Shown: positions 1 through 7,041 of the stretch, one piece after another | Layout: each line of letters begins with the position of its first letter | Position numbering within the stretch: position 1 is the stretch's first letter | NCBI GenBank assembly: GCA_035375865.1 | Contig: DAOSQO010000080.1 | Span: forward strand, 1-11,782 | Source of the DNA: BRH-c25 sp029553855 | GTDB lineage: Bacteria; Bacillota; Clostridia; Lutisporales; Lutisporaceae | Length of the DNA: 11,782 nt | Reading direction: 5' to 3' | The notes under the pieces: model-generated | What the model saw: the letters and a program-made list of their open reading frames with translations, nothing else | What the model was told of the DNA's origin: nothing | The model's database searches: none | Translations under genes and position numbers: made by a program

Positions 1-1305
1 AGAGTACAGATAATGCCGCAGTTGGAGCGGCTGAGGCCAGGGGACAGTGTACAGCTGAGGCTTTATGGCATAACGAAGGATAACAGCAGCGTATTATTGG
101 AGGCGGATAAAACCCAATGGCAGCTTTTTGATACTTATGGAGCGGCAGTTATCTCTGCAGATGGACTGCTGACGGCAAAAAAGCCCGGCGAGATTGTCAT
201 TAATGCCCGATATACCGTTTCCGGCGATATGGCTTATGAAGATGCGTTTATTGTAAACGTGCTGTCAGGAGGAAGGGATAGGGATGAAGACGAAGAAGAT
301 AACATTGACAGAAATACTCCAAACGGCAGTTTGTTTAGAAAATCCCTATATTTTAATAAGGATGATGAAATAGCAATACCCGGTCTTATTCGGCTGAGAT
401 TTACCGGGAATGAGATATTTACCAATGGATACTTAGAGGTGTATGAAATCGAGGATTTGCTACAATACAGGCAGAAAAGCGGAAACAAGGATTTCTTAAG
501 CAGCATATTTGACATTAGGGTACCTAAGGGATACCTATTCAATTTCCCTGTTGAGCTTACGATTTACTTTGACAGGAAAAAGGCCAAAGATTTAAAGAAA
601 ATAGGAATTTATGTGTACAATGAAGAGACAGGGGATTGGAATTTGGTTGGCGGAGCAGTTGATGAGGAGAAAGGCACTATTACTGTAAGAATTCCTCACT
701 TCAGCAAGTTTGCCGTTATGGAAAACAGCGGAATAACCGTTATGACCGATATGGATGGACATTGGGCAAAGGATGAAGTATACAGGCTTATTGACAGAGG
801 AATAGTAAACGGAATAAAGTCTTCAACCGGGGAATACATATTTGAGCCGGAAAGAACAGTTACCAGAGCAGAATTTGCAAAGATGCTTGCTCTTTGTGAA
901 GGCAATCCGCAAACCGGCGTATACTTAGATCTGTCCGCCTTTGCAGATGATTCCGATATTCAACCATGGGCCAGGTCATATTTGAAGTATTGCAGCAGCA
1001 AGGGATGGATAAATGGAAAAGCGGCGGGGGATAAAGTATATATGAAGCCCCAGGATCCCATAACAAGAGCTGAGGCAGCCGCTATGATATCCAGGGCATT
1101 GAATCTTTCTGCATCTGGCAAAGAGATAAAAGCGGAGTTCGGAGATAAGGGTAAAATACCTCAATGGGCTGCAGTCTATATCGATCAGCTGCTTGGCAGG
1201 AAGCTGATGCAAGGCTATACAGACGGAACCTTCAGGCCTGACAGAGTGTTGACGCGGGCTGAAGCAGCAAAAATATTCGATACATATGTATCTGAAAAGG
1301 AATAA
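1..1305 (+). CDS. SLH-domain cell-surface protein, 3' part only
   Basis: This is the C-terminal part of an exported protein that attaches to the cell wall through SLH domains. The reading frame is open to the first base of the window, so the true start lies upstream and the ATG at 13 is probably internal. In order, I see a bacterial Ig-like (Big2-type) region at about 13-265, with the typical pattern of a Trp strand followed by ADGLLTAKKPGE; an acidic linker (DRDEDEEDN); a beta-rich module at about 340-730 ending in IPHFSKFAVME, a motif common next to SLH domains in clostridial surface proteins; and three SLH repeats at about 748-888, 937-1101 and 1132-1290. Each SLH repeat carries the TRAE signature (TVTRAEFAKML, PITRAEAAAMI, VLTRAEAAKIF), and the first also has the GHWA motif. 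SLH domains bind pyruvylated secondary wall polymers. What the protein does beyond anchoring is not visible. It is separated by a terminator from the metabolic genes and is probably unrelated to them. Confidence 0.9.
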   Translation, partial: RVQIMPQLERLRPGDSVQLRLYGITKDNSSVLLEADKTQWQLFDTYGAAVISADGLLTAKKPGEIVINARYTVSGDMAYEDAFIVNVLSGGRDRDEDEEDNIDRNTPNGSLFRKSLYFNKDDEIAIPGLIRLRFTGNEIFTNGYLEVYEIEDLLQYRQKSGNKDFLSSIFDIRVPKGYLFNFPVELTIYFDRKKAKDLKKIGIYVYNEETGDWNLVGGAVDEEKGTITVRIPHFSKFAVMENSGITVMTDMDGHWAKDEVYRLIDRGIVNGIKSSTGEYIFEPERTVTRAEFAKMLALCEGNPQTGVYLDLSAFADDSDIQPWARSYLKYCSSKGWINGKAAGDKVYMKPQDPITRAEAAAMISRALNLSASGKEIKAEFGDKGKIPQWAAVYIDQLLGRKLMQGYTDGTFRPDRVLTRAEAAKIFDTYVSEKE

Positions 1306-1728
1306 TACCAGACAGACAAAACAAAAAAATATTAAATATAATGCGCTTTTGAATCTAAACTGTAATAAAAAAATAAACTTTGCAGAATGAACATCATCAT
1401 TTCAACATTGTTTTCATTATGAAAAGAATGAAGATGTTCATTTTTTATTATATTAATATTTAATCGGTACTTTATGGCCTTATCTCATGATTAAATAATT
1501 TAACCCTTATAACGCAATGCACAGAACATTATTCAAATTATTATTAAAAAATTCTACTTGTTTTAATTTTTGGCATATTTGTTGCTTTATATATTATTGT
1601 AATAGAAATCACATATAAATTCCGGAAATATTATATGTTGGAGGTTTGAATCTAGTAAATTAAGCTAGAGAGAAGTTTGCTAAGGTATTTTCAACACTCA
1701 CTTAATAATTTTATGGAGGAATGTAATA
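1306..1728. other. Gene-free AT-rich intergenic region with the leader of the metabolic cluster
   Basis: I see no credible coding region here on either strand. Apart from the terminator at 1386-1446, it is very A+T rich. The expected promoter of the downstream cluster must lie between about 1450 and 1700, but I find only weak matches: TTGGCA at 1570-1575 with TATTGT at 1595-1600 (19-bp spacer), and TATAAA at 1614-1619 without a good -35. Near the end, TCTAG (1651-1655) can pair with CTAGA (1665-1669) in a short hairpin. The sequence 1636-1728 does not match any riboswitch or T-box consensus that I know. A GGAGG at 1715-1719 serves the next gene. Confidence 0.6.
1386..1446 (+). terminator. Rho-independent terminator after the SLH-protein gene
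   Basis: AATGAACATC (1386-1395) pairs with GATGTTCATT (1433-1442). After one A/A mismatch the stem continues as 1397-1402 with 1426-1431. A second small hairpin, TTTTCAT-T-ATGAAAA (1411-1425), sits inside the loop. The 3' arm runs into six T residues (1441-1446). Its place about 80 bp after the SLH stop codon fits termination of that gene. Confidence 0.75.
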
Positions 1729-2637
1729 ATGATGGAGAAAACAAGAAATTTCCTGGTAAAGATAGGCTTACCTGCCGGTGATGCATTTGATATGCCAACA
1801 TCAAACAAGAGATTTCCAGGAGGAGCGCATTTCGGAATTGAAGTTCCAACTATTAATACTGCAATTGCATGTAAAGCACTGATGGAAGAAGCTGAAAAGC
1901 TGGGAATTCAGATTAACAGAGTTGACGAGACTTATGGTGCCTTCCGTCATACTTTTAAAGAATTGAAAGAATATGCGGCTATCTGTAAAGCACATGGGGC
2001 CGGACTTAATATGTCTATTGGTCCTAGAGCTGCTTATGATACCAGTGCTACCCGTTTAAGTGAGCAAGGGAGAGTTATCGCTTACAGGCTTAGAGGTGAA
2101 GAACAGGTAGTAAGAGCAATCGAAGATGCTAAACGTATTGCTGAGGCTGGTATCAGAGGATTGCTGGTATATGATGAGGGACTGCTCTGGGTGCTGAATG
2201 AAGCAAGAAAAGCGGGGGAACTTCCGGCAGAAATGAAATTTAAAAACTCAGCACATAATGGTCAGGGAAACCCGGCAAGCTTTAAATTGTTGGAGAATTT
2301 AGGAGCTGATTCGATTAATCCGGTAAGAGACTTAAGTATTCCCATGCTGGCTGCATTAAGACAGGCTGTAGATGTTCCATTGGATCTCCATACTGATAAC
2401 CCTCCGGGATCCGGCGGATTTATTCGTGTGTATGAAGCACCTGAAATGGTACGTTGCTGTGCTCCTGTTTATTTAAAGACAGGTAATTCATGTATATCCG
2501 GACATGGACAGCTAACAACAGCTGCAAATGGCGTAGATATGGCAAGACAAGCTTCAATAGCATTGGAAATGGTTCACAAATACTATCCGGAGGCAATTCA
2601 GCTGAAAGCTGGGGAAGGCGAACCGCAAATTGCATAA
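1729..2637 (+). CDS. TIM-barrel-like protein of unknown function, first gene of the cluster
   Basis: I do not recognise this 302-residue protein with certainty. It has no signal peptide or membrane segment and looks cytosolic. Its alternation of short hydrophobic strands and helices suggests a (beta/alpha)8 barrel: GIEVPT (37-41), GLNMSIGPR (92-100), GIRGLLVYDEG (141-151), KFKNSAHNGQG (170-180), LGADSINPVRD (191-201), VPLDLHTDNPPGSGG (216-230) and APVYLKTGN (245-253). Polar residues at the ends of these strands (D149, E150, H176, N177, D219, H221, D223) would cluster at the mouth of such a barrel and could bind metal or substrate. I see none of the signatures of the DapA, HMGL, isocitrate-lyase or U32-peptidase families. 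The start is set by GGAGG at 1715-1719, 9 bases before the first of two consecutive ATG codons. Its position ahead of the hydratase genes suggests an enzyme of the same pathway, possibly a lyase, aldolase or isomerase, but this is inference only. Confidence 0.55.
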   Translation: MMEKTRNFLVKIGLPAGDAFDMPTSNKRFPGGAHFGIEVPTINTAIACKALMEEAEKLGIQINRVDETYGAFRHTFKELKEYAAICKAHGAGLNMSIGPRAAYDTSATRLSEQGRVIAYRLRGEEQVVRAIEDAKRIAEAGIRGLLVYDEGLLWVLNEARKAGELPAEMKFKNSAHNGQGNPASFKLLENLGADSINPVRDLSIPMLAALRQAVDVPLDLHTDNPPGSGGFIRVYEAPEMVRCCAPVYLKTGNSCISGHGQLTTAANGVDMARQASIALEMVHKYYPEAIQLKAGEGEPQIA

Positions 2638-2654
2638 AAGGACATTTGGTTTTA

Positions 2655-2688
2655 TCTTCTGTGGAAAAATATTTTTTTCCACAGAAGA
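2655..2688 (+). repeat. Perfect 15-bp inverted repeat between cistrons
   Basis: TCTTCTGTGGAAAAA (2655-2669) and TTTTTCCACAGAAGA (2674-2688) pair without mismatch around a 4-base loop. The structure starts 17 bases after the stop of the TIM-barrel gene and ends 37 bases before the hydratase start. No T-run follows the 3' arm (next bases GCCATAATTC), so it does not look like a normal intrinsic terminator. An intercistronic hairpin that stabilises or separates the mRNA halves is the simplest reading. A weak or partial terminator remains possible. Confidence 0.7.
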
Positions 2689-2712
2689 GCCATAATTCAT
2701 GCAGAATCCGAA

Positions 2713-2717
2713 GGGAG
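2713..2717 (+). promoter_or_regulatory. Ribosome binding site that sets the hydratase alpha start
   Basis: GGGAG at 2713-2717 lies 8 bases before ATG 2726. The in-frame upstream ATG at 2699 would place this site inside the coding region and has no Shine-Dalgarno of its own, so 2726 is the better start. Confidence 0.75.
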
Positions 2718-2725
2718 AAAGACAG

Positions 2726-3571
2726 ATGAGAGAGATCAATGTAGATGTTATTACAAATGTTGTAGAAAAATTATGCATAGAATCAAACTATTATCTTCCA
2801 GAAGACGTAAAAGAGGCACTTGAAGATGCGGTTAAAAAAGAAGAATCATCTCTTGGCAAGGAAATACTTCTGGACATTCTTAATAATCAAGAAATTGCAA
2901 GACGTAATAATGTGCCCATTTGTCAGGATACAGGTCTTGCTGTTGTATTTCTGGAGCTGGGTCAGGATGTAAGACTTGTAGGAGGAGATCTTAACGAAGC
3001 CATAGACGAAGGAGTAAGGCGTGGATATAAAAATGGATATCTGAGAAAATCCAGTGTAGACGATCCTTTCATGGTAAGAAAAAACAAGGGGGATAATACT
3101 CCTGCAATTATTCATACAACAATTGTAAAGGGAGATAAGATTAAAATTATTTTAGCTCCCAAGGGCGGCGGTAGTGAAAATATGAGTGCTTTGGCTATGC
3201 TTAAGCCTTCTGACGGAGTAGAGGGAATTAAAAAATTTGTATTGGACGCTGTGGATAAGGCTGGTTCTAACCCATGTCCTCCGATAATAGTAGGAATAGG
3301 AATTGGAGGGACCATAGAAAAGACCACATTAATAGCTAAAAAAGCATTACTTCGTACAATTGGGGAGTACAACTCCAATCCCGTAGTAGCCAATCTGGAA
3401 AAAGAACTGTTGGAAGAAATAAATAACCTCGGTATTGGACCTCAGGGTTTTGGGGGAAGAATGACGGCATTAGCTGTAAATATTGAGACATTTCCCGCTC
3501 ACATTGCCAGTATGCCTGTAGCTATTAATATTCAATGCCATGCAGCAAGACACAAAGAAGCAATAATTTAA
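2726..3571 (+). CDS. Class I fumarate hydratase-type enzyme, alpha subunit
   Basis: This is the catalytic, cluster-bearing subunit of a two-subunit 4Fe-4S hydro-lyase (fumarate hydratase / L-tartrate dehydratase family), acting in the cytosol and normally catalysing fumarate + H2O <-> L-malate. The 281-residue length from ATG 2726 is typical for fumarase alpha subunits. Three cysteines stand where the family holds its iron-sulfur cluster: C66 in NNVPICQDTG, C184 in SNPCPPIIVGIG and C271 in NIQCHAARH. The family motif KGGGSENMS is at 146-154. The beta subunit follows after 22 bases, and malic enzyme comes next. Together they support fumarate rather than tartrate as the substrate, but the sequence alone does not exclude tartrate, mesaconate or dimethylmalate. 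Class I hydratases are oxygen-labile, which fits an anaerobe. Confidence 0.92.
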   Translation: MREINVDVITNVVEKLCIESNYYLPEDVKEALEDAVKKEESSLGKEILLDILNNQEIARRNNVPICQDTGLAVVFLELGQDVRLVGGDLNEAIDEGVRRGYKNGYLRKSSVDDPFMVRKNKGDNTPAIIHTTIVKGDKIKIILAPKGGGSENMSALAMLKPSDGVEGIKKFVLDAVDKAGSNPCPPIIVGIGIGGTIEKTTLIAKKALLRTIGEYNSNPVVANLEKELLEEINNLGIGPQGFGGRMTALAVNIETFPAHIASMPVAINIQCHAARHKEAII

Positions 3572-3579
3572 TTTTGACT

Positions 3580-3584
3580 GGAGG
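3580..3584 (+). promoter_or_regulatory. Ribosome binding site for a GTG start (hydratase beta)
   Basis: GGAGG at 3580-3584 is 9 bases before GTG 3594. It marks the GTG as the true start, giving an N-terminus (MSKIINTPLT) that agrees with family beta subunits. Confidence 0.75.
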
Positions 3585-3593
3585 TAGAACAGA

Positions 3594-4151
3594 GTGTCCA
3601 AGATAATAAATACACCTTTAACAGACCGTAAGATTGATAATCTGCATGCCGGCGACAGAGTTCTGCTGAATGGCATCATATATACAGGTCGTGATGCCGC
3701 CCATAAAAGGCTGGTTGAAATGATAAGCAAGGGAGAAAAACTCCCAATGGCGCTTAAAGGGCAAATCATATACTATGTAGGCCCTTGCCCTGCCAAACCC
3801 GGTCAGGTAATAGGATCCGCAGGACCTACCACCAGCGGCAGGATGGATGCTTATGCTCCAATATTGATGGAAAATGGGCTTAAAGGCATGATTGGAAAAG
3901 GATTAAGAAGCCAGAAGGTAGTGGACTCTATTATCGAAAATAATTCAATATACTTTGCAGCTGTGGGAGGAGCTGGAGCTTTGCTTGCAGAAACAATAAA
4001 GGAAGCTGAAGTTATTGCCTTTTCTGAATTGGGGCCGGAAGCAATATATAGACTGAAGGTTGAAAACTTCCCTGTTACTGTGGTTATTGATAATAAAGGC
4101 AATGATCTTTATAAGATTGGCAGAGAACTATATAGAAGAGTATCTGAATAA
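3594..4151 (+). CDS. Class I fumarate hydratase-type enzyme, beta subunit
   Basis: This is the partner subunit of the 4Fe-4S hydratase encoded just upstream. It corresponds to the C-terminal domain of one-chain class I fumarases and to TtdB-type subunits, and it completes the active site at the subunit interface. The 185-residue length matches fumarase beta subunits and is a little shorter than E. coli TtdB (about 201 residues). Family motifs visible are LNGIIYTGRDAAHKR (25-39), YYVGPCPAKPG (60-70) and GPTTSGRMD (77-85), followed by GMIGKG (98-103) and a Gly-Ala-rich AAVGGAGALLA stretch. Translation starts at GTG 3594. The 22-base gap to the alpha gene indicates a single operon and balanced synthesis of the two chains. 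Confidence 0.92.
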   Translation: MSKIINTPLTDRKIDNLHAGDRVLLNGIIYTGRDAAHKRLVEMISKGEKLPMALKGQIIYYVGPCPAKPGQVIGSAGPTTSGRMDAYAPILMENGLKGMIGKGLRSQKVVDSIIENNSIYFAAVGGAGALLAETIKEAEVIAFSELGPEAIYRLKVENFPVTVVIDNKGNDLYKIGRELYRRVSE

Positions 4152-4166
4152 AACAATTAACATACT

Positions 4167-4195
4167 TTGAGGCAAATATGGGTCATTTATATATA
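4167..4195 (+). promoter_or_regulatory. Candidate sigma-A-type promoter before the malic enzyme gene
   Basis: TTGAGG (4167-4172) and TATATA (4190-4195) are separated by exactly 17 bases, and each matches 4 of 6 consensus positions. It lies 51 bases before the malic enzyme ATG in a 95-base gap with no visible terminator, so it would add internal expression of the downstream genes. AT-rich DNA gives such matches by chance, hence the low confidence. Confidence 0.35.
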
Positions 4196-4246
4196 TAGCA
4201 AATAAATTACCTGAAAATTATAGTAAATAGAATAGGTGGTAGTATT

Positions 4247-5422
4247 ATGTCGATAAGAGAAGATGCATTAAGATTACATCGTGACAACAAAGGCAAATTG
4301 GAAGTAGTAAGCAAAGTACCTGTAAAAGACAAAGAAAGCTTAAGTCTTGCATATACTCCCGGTGTTGCAGAGCCATGCAAAGAAATTCATAAGGATATAG
4401 ATTTGGTATATGATTATACCTCAAAAGGCAATATGGTAGCGGTAGTATCCGATGGTACCGCAGTTCTTGGACTGGGAGACATCGGGGCGCATGCGGCTCT
4501 GCCTGTGATGGAGGGTAAGGCAGTACTGTTTAAGGAGTTTGGGGGAGTAGATGCCTTTCCCATTTGCGTAAACACTACCGACCCGGATGAGATAGTGAAT
4601 CTTGTATTGCAGATAGAGCCCGCTTTTGGAGGGATAAATCTAGAAGATATATCTGCTCCCAGATGCTTTGAGATAGAGAAGAAGCTTAAGGAAAAGATGT
4701 CAATTCCAGTATTTCACGATGATCAGCACGGTACGGCTGTTATTGTGCTTGCATCCCTATTGAATGCCCTAAGGATAACCGGGAAGAAAATGGAGGAGCT
4801 GGTGGTAGTAATAAACGGCTCCGGAGCTGCAGGAATAGCGATAGCTAAGATAATTACTAATGTAGGCGTTAAGGATATGCTCATATGTGACAGGACAGGA
4901 ATCATATACAAGGGAAGAGAAAAGGGAATGAATTGGGCAAAAGATGAAATGGCGGAAGTAACAAATAAGAATAAGAAAGCGGGTAGTCTTGCTGATGCTC
5001 TGGTGGGAGCCGATGTATTCATTGGTGTATCTTCAGCAAATATTGTTTCGGAAGAAATGATAAAAAGTATGAATAGCGATGCAATTATTTTTGTAATGGC
5101 TAATCCGGTACCTGAAATAGATCCGGAACTGGCAAAAAAAGCAGGGGTACGGATAGTTGGAACAGGCAGATCGGATTATCCTAATCAGGTTAACAATGTA
5201 TTGGCATTTCCGGGAATATTTAAAGGTGCTCTGGAAGTACGTGCATCCAGTATCAATGAAGAAATGAAATTGGCCGCAGCCAATGCCCTGGCCGGATTGA
5301 TAGCGGATGATGAGCTTAATGAGGACTATATAATTCCCAAAGCATTTGATAAGAGGGTAGCACCGGCGGTATCAAAGGCAGTGGCAAAGGCTGCCAGAGA
5401 TTCAGGAGTTGCAAGAGTTTAG
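4247..5422 (+). CDS. Malic enzyme (NAD(P)-dependent, decarboxylating)
   Basis: This cytosolic enzyme oxidatively decarboxylates L-malate to pyruvate and CO2 with reduction of NAD+ or NADP+. The 391-residue chain is the short bacterial form without the phosphotransacetylase-like tail seen in long MaeB proteins. Visible features are SLAYTPGVAEPC with catalytic Y36, the general-base lysine in MEGKAVLFK (K91), metal ligands E132 and D133 in INLEDISAPR and D158 in HDDQHGTA (157-164), and the Rossmann nucleotide-binding motif VVINGSGAAGIAIAK around 187-201. FVMANPVPEIDPE and GRSDYPNQVNNVLAFPG are family signatures in the C-terminal half. The start is supported by AGGTGG at 4234-4239. Coming directly after the fumarase-type hydratase, it gives the route fumarate -> malate -> pyruvate. 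I cannot decide NAD versus NADP preference. Confidence 0.93.
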   Translation: MSIREDALRLHRDNKGKLEVVSKVPVKDKESLSLAYTPGVAEPCKEIHKDIDLVYDYTSKGNMVAVVSDGTAVLGLGDIGAHAALPVMEGKAVLFKEFGGVDAFPICVNTTDPDEIVNLVLQIEPAFGGINLEDISAPRCFEIEKKLKEKMSIPVFHDDQHGTAVIVLASLLNALRITGKKMEELVVVINGSGAAGIAIAKIITNVGVKDMLICDRTGIIYKGREKGMNWAKDEMAEVTNKNKKAGSLADALVGADVFIGVSSANIVSEEMIKSMNSDAIIFVMANPVPEIDPELAKKAGVRIVGTGRSDYPNQVNNVLAFPGIFKGALEVRASSINEEMKLAAANALAGLIADDELNEDYIIPKAFDKRVAPAVSKAVAKAARDSGVARV

Positions 5423-5550
5423 GAAAGTATTGGTGTACACAGTTTTATATGAGTAGATTTGAAGCAACTTATTTCATACTTAACAACCAAAACATTTAAA
5501 TAATAGTTTAAAAATGGTGATATATATATTTTTGATAAGCAGGTGTTCAT

Positions 5551-6921
5551 ATGAAAGAAAACGCAACAAGAAATCTGGCAAGCTTCATATATGAATTGGA
5601 ATTCGATAGTTTGCCCCCGGATACAATCAATAAGGCAAAAGAAGTTATTTTGGATTATATTGGATCTCTATTAGCCGGTTATAAAAATGGCAATCGTCTC
5701 AGCGAAAAACTTATTGATTTGATAATACGGAATGGAGGGTCTGAGGAGTCGACTATTATAGGTCCAGCAGTAAGGGTTCCTTTGATTAATGCCGCACTTT
5801 CCAACGGAGTTTTAAGTCATGTGGTTGAGCTGGATGATGGACACAGAGTTGCAAGAGGACATCCGGGAGTTTGTGTTGTTTCTTCTTCTTTAGCTGCAGC
5901 AGAATATTTGAAGTCCGGTGGGAAAGAAGTTATTACTGCAATTATTGCAGGGTATGACATATTTGTTAGGATTTCCTCTTCAATTAATCCATCTCATTTA
6001 AAGCGCGGATATCATACGACCGGTACTTGCGGGGCATTGGCAGCAGCAGCAGCAGCTTCAAAATTATTCAGGTTAAACGCTGAAGAAACTGCAAACGCAT
6101 TAGGCCTTGCCGGTATACAAGCAGCAGGACTTCTTGAAGTTACTATAGATGGGCAAATGGCAAAAGTTTTGCATCCAGGAAAGTCTGCGCAAGCTGGTGT
6201 TTTATCAGCGATTCTTGCGAAGGAAGGAGTTCAAGGTCCCAGAACGATTATCGAGGGGGAGAAGGGTTTTGCCAATACCATGTCTGATGAGTGTGACTAT
6301 GATTTGATGTTCAAGGATATAAATAAAAAATATCACATAAATGATTGCTATATTAAACTATACCCCTCTTGCAGGCACACACATGCGCCGATTGATGCAG
6401 TTCTTAATTTGCTTAATGAAAATAGTATCGATGCTTTTGATATAAATGAAATATTGATAAAAACGTATCCGACAGCTATCAGCTTTACTGGAAAAATATT
6501 CAGGCCGGAATCCGCTGAAGCTGCAAAATTCAGCATAGCGTATTGTGTGTGCGCTGCATTTTTAAAGAAAAAGTTTGGATTAAAAGAGCTGCAGCCAGAT
6601 TGCCTGCATAACTCATCAATACTCGCCTTGACAGATAAAGTAAGAATTGAAGCAGATCCAAGTCTGGAAAATTCATATCCAAAAACAAAAGGAGCTGAAG
6701 TATTTATTACTTTAAATGATGGGCGCAATTTTTGCAATAGAGTTAATCTGCCTAAGGGAGAAATAGAAAATCCAATATCTCAGGACGAATTGATAAAAAA
6801 ATTTACTTATTGCACAGATTACTATTTTGATGATGAAAGAAGAAAAAAAATAATCGATGAAGTACTTAATATTGAGAAGATTGACGACGTCAGTAATTTT
6901 ATCGCTCTATTGCAAAAGTGA
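5551..6921 (+). CDS. MmgE/PrpD family protein
   Basis: The 456-residue protein belongs to the MmgE/PrpD family, which includes 2-methylcitrate dehydratase (PrpD), cis-aconitate decarboxylase and iminodisuccinate epimerase. All act on small di- or tricarboxylates without a redox cofactor. Family marks in order are a helical N-terminal domain with VILDYIGSLLAG (32-43), HVVELDDGHRVARGHPG (90-106), the YHTTGTCGALAAAAAAS segment (154-170), MAKVLHPGKSAQAG (203-216) and the active-site-like KLYPSCRHTHAPIDA (269-283). The motif here is DDGHR, whereas true PrpD proteins have a DDTW-like sequence, and no methylcitrate synthase or lyase is nearby. I therefore do not call it prpD. The start follows an AGGTG at 5541-5545. 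It is probably expressed with its neighbours. The reaction could be dehydration, decarboxylation or epimerisation of an imported acid, and the substrate is unknown. Confidence 0.87.
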   Translation: MKENATRNLASFIYELEFDSLPPDTINKAKEVILDYIGSLLAGYKNGNRLSEKLIDLIIRNGGSEESTIIGPAVRVPLINAALSNGVLSHVVELDDGHRVARGHPGVCVVSSSLAAAEYLKSGGKEVITAIIAGYDIFVRISSSINPSHLKRGYHTTGTCGALAAAAAASKLFRLNAEETANALGLAGIQAAGLLEVTIDGQMAKVLHPGKSAQAGVLSAILAKEGVQGPRTIIEGEKGFANTMSDECDYDLMFKDINKKYHINDCYIKLYPSCRHTHAPIDAVLNLLNENSIDAFDINEILIKTYPTAISFTGKIFRPESAEAAKFSIAYCVCAAFLKKKFGLKELQPDCLHNSSILALTDKVRIEADPSLENSYPKTKGAEVFITLNDGRNFCNRVNLPKGEIENPISQDELIKKFTYCTDYYFDDERRKKIIDEVLNIEKIDDVSNFIALLQK

Positions 6922-7041
6922 AATAGATTTGTTGCAGAAAAACAAGAATGTATCAAATTGAATCACATATTATACCATACAATTTTATTTGCAATATAGC
7001 TTTAGACAACTGTAAATCAATATGGAAATGGAGGAAGGAAT

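Noticed and set aside
234..542. Minus-strand frames across the window, such as this 102-codon one
   Set aside because: All lie opposite strongly supported + strand genes, lack ribosome binding sites and show no recognisable protein features.
1620..1728. A riboswitch or T-box in the leader of the first metabolic gene
   Set aside because: No conserved core of a known class was found, no terminator/antiterminator pair is evident, and only one short 5-bp stem can be drawn.
2655..2688. The inverted repeat as a standard intrinsic terminator
   Set aside because: The T-run lies inside the 3' arm and none follows it. The hydratase genes downstream have no other obvious promoter in the 37 bases between.
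2490..2729. A + strand frame of 79 codons overlapping the end of the TIM-barrel gene and the start of the hydratase alpha gene
   Set aside because: It runs out of frame through two well-supported genes and the hairpin between them, with no ribosome binding site or plausible protein composition.
2726..4151. The hydratase as L-tartrate dehydratase (TtdAB) or 2,3-dimethylmalate dehydratase
   Set aside because: The family cannot exclude these, but the subunit lengths and the adjacent malic enzyme fit fumarate hydratase better.
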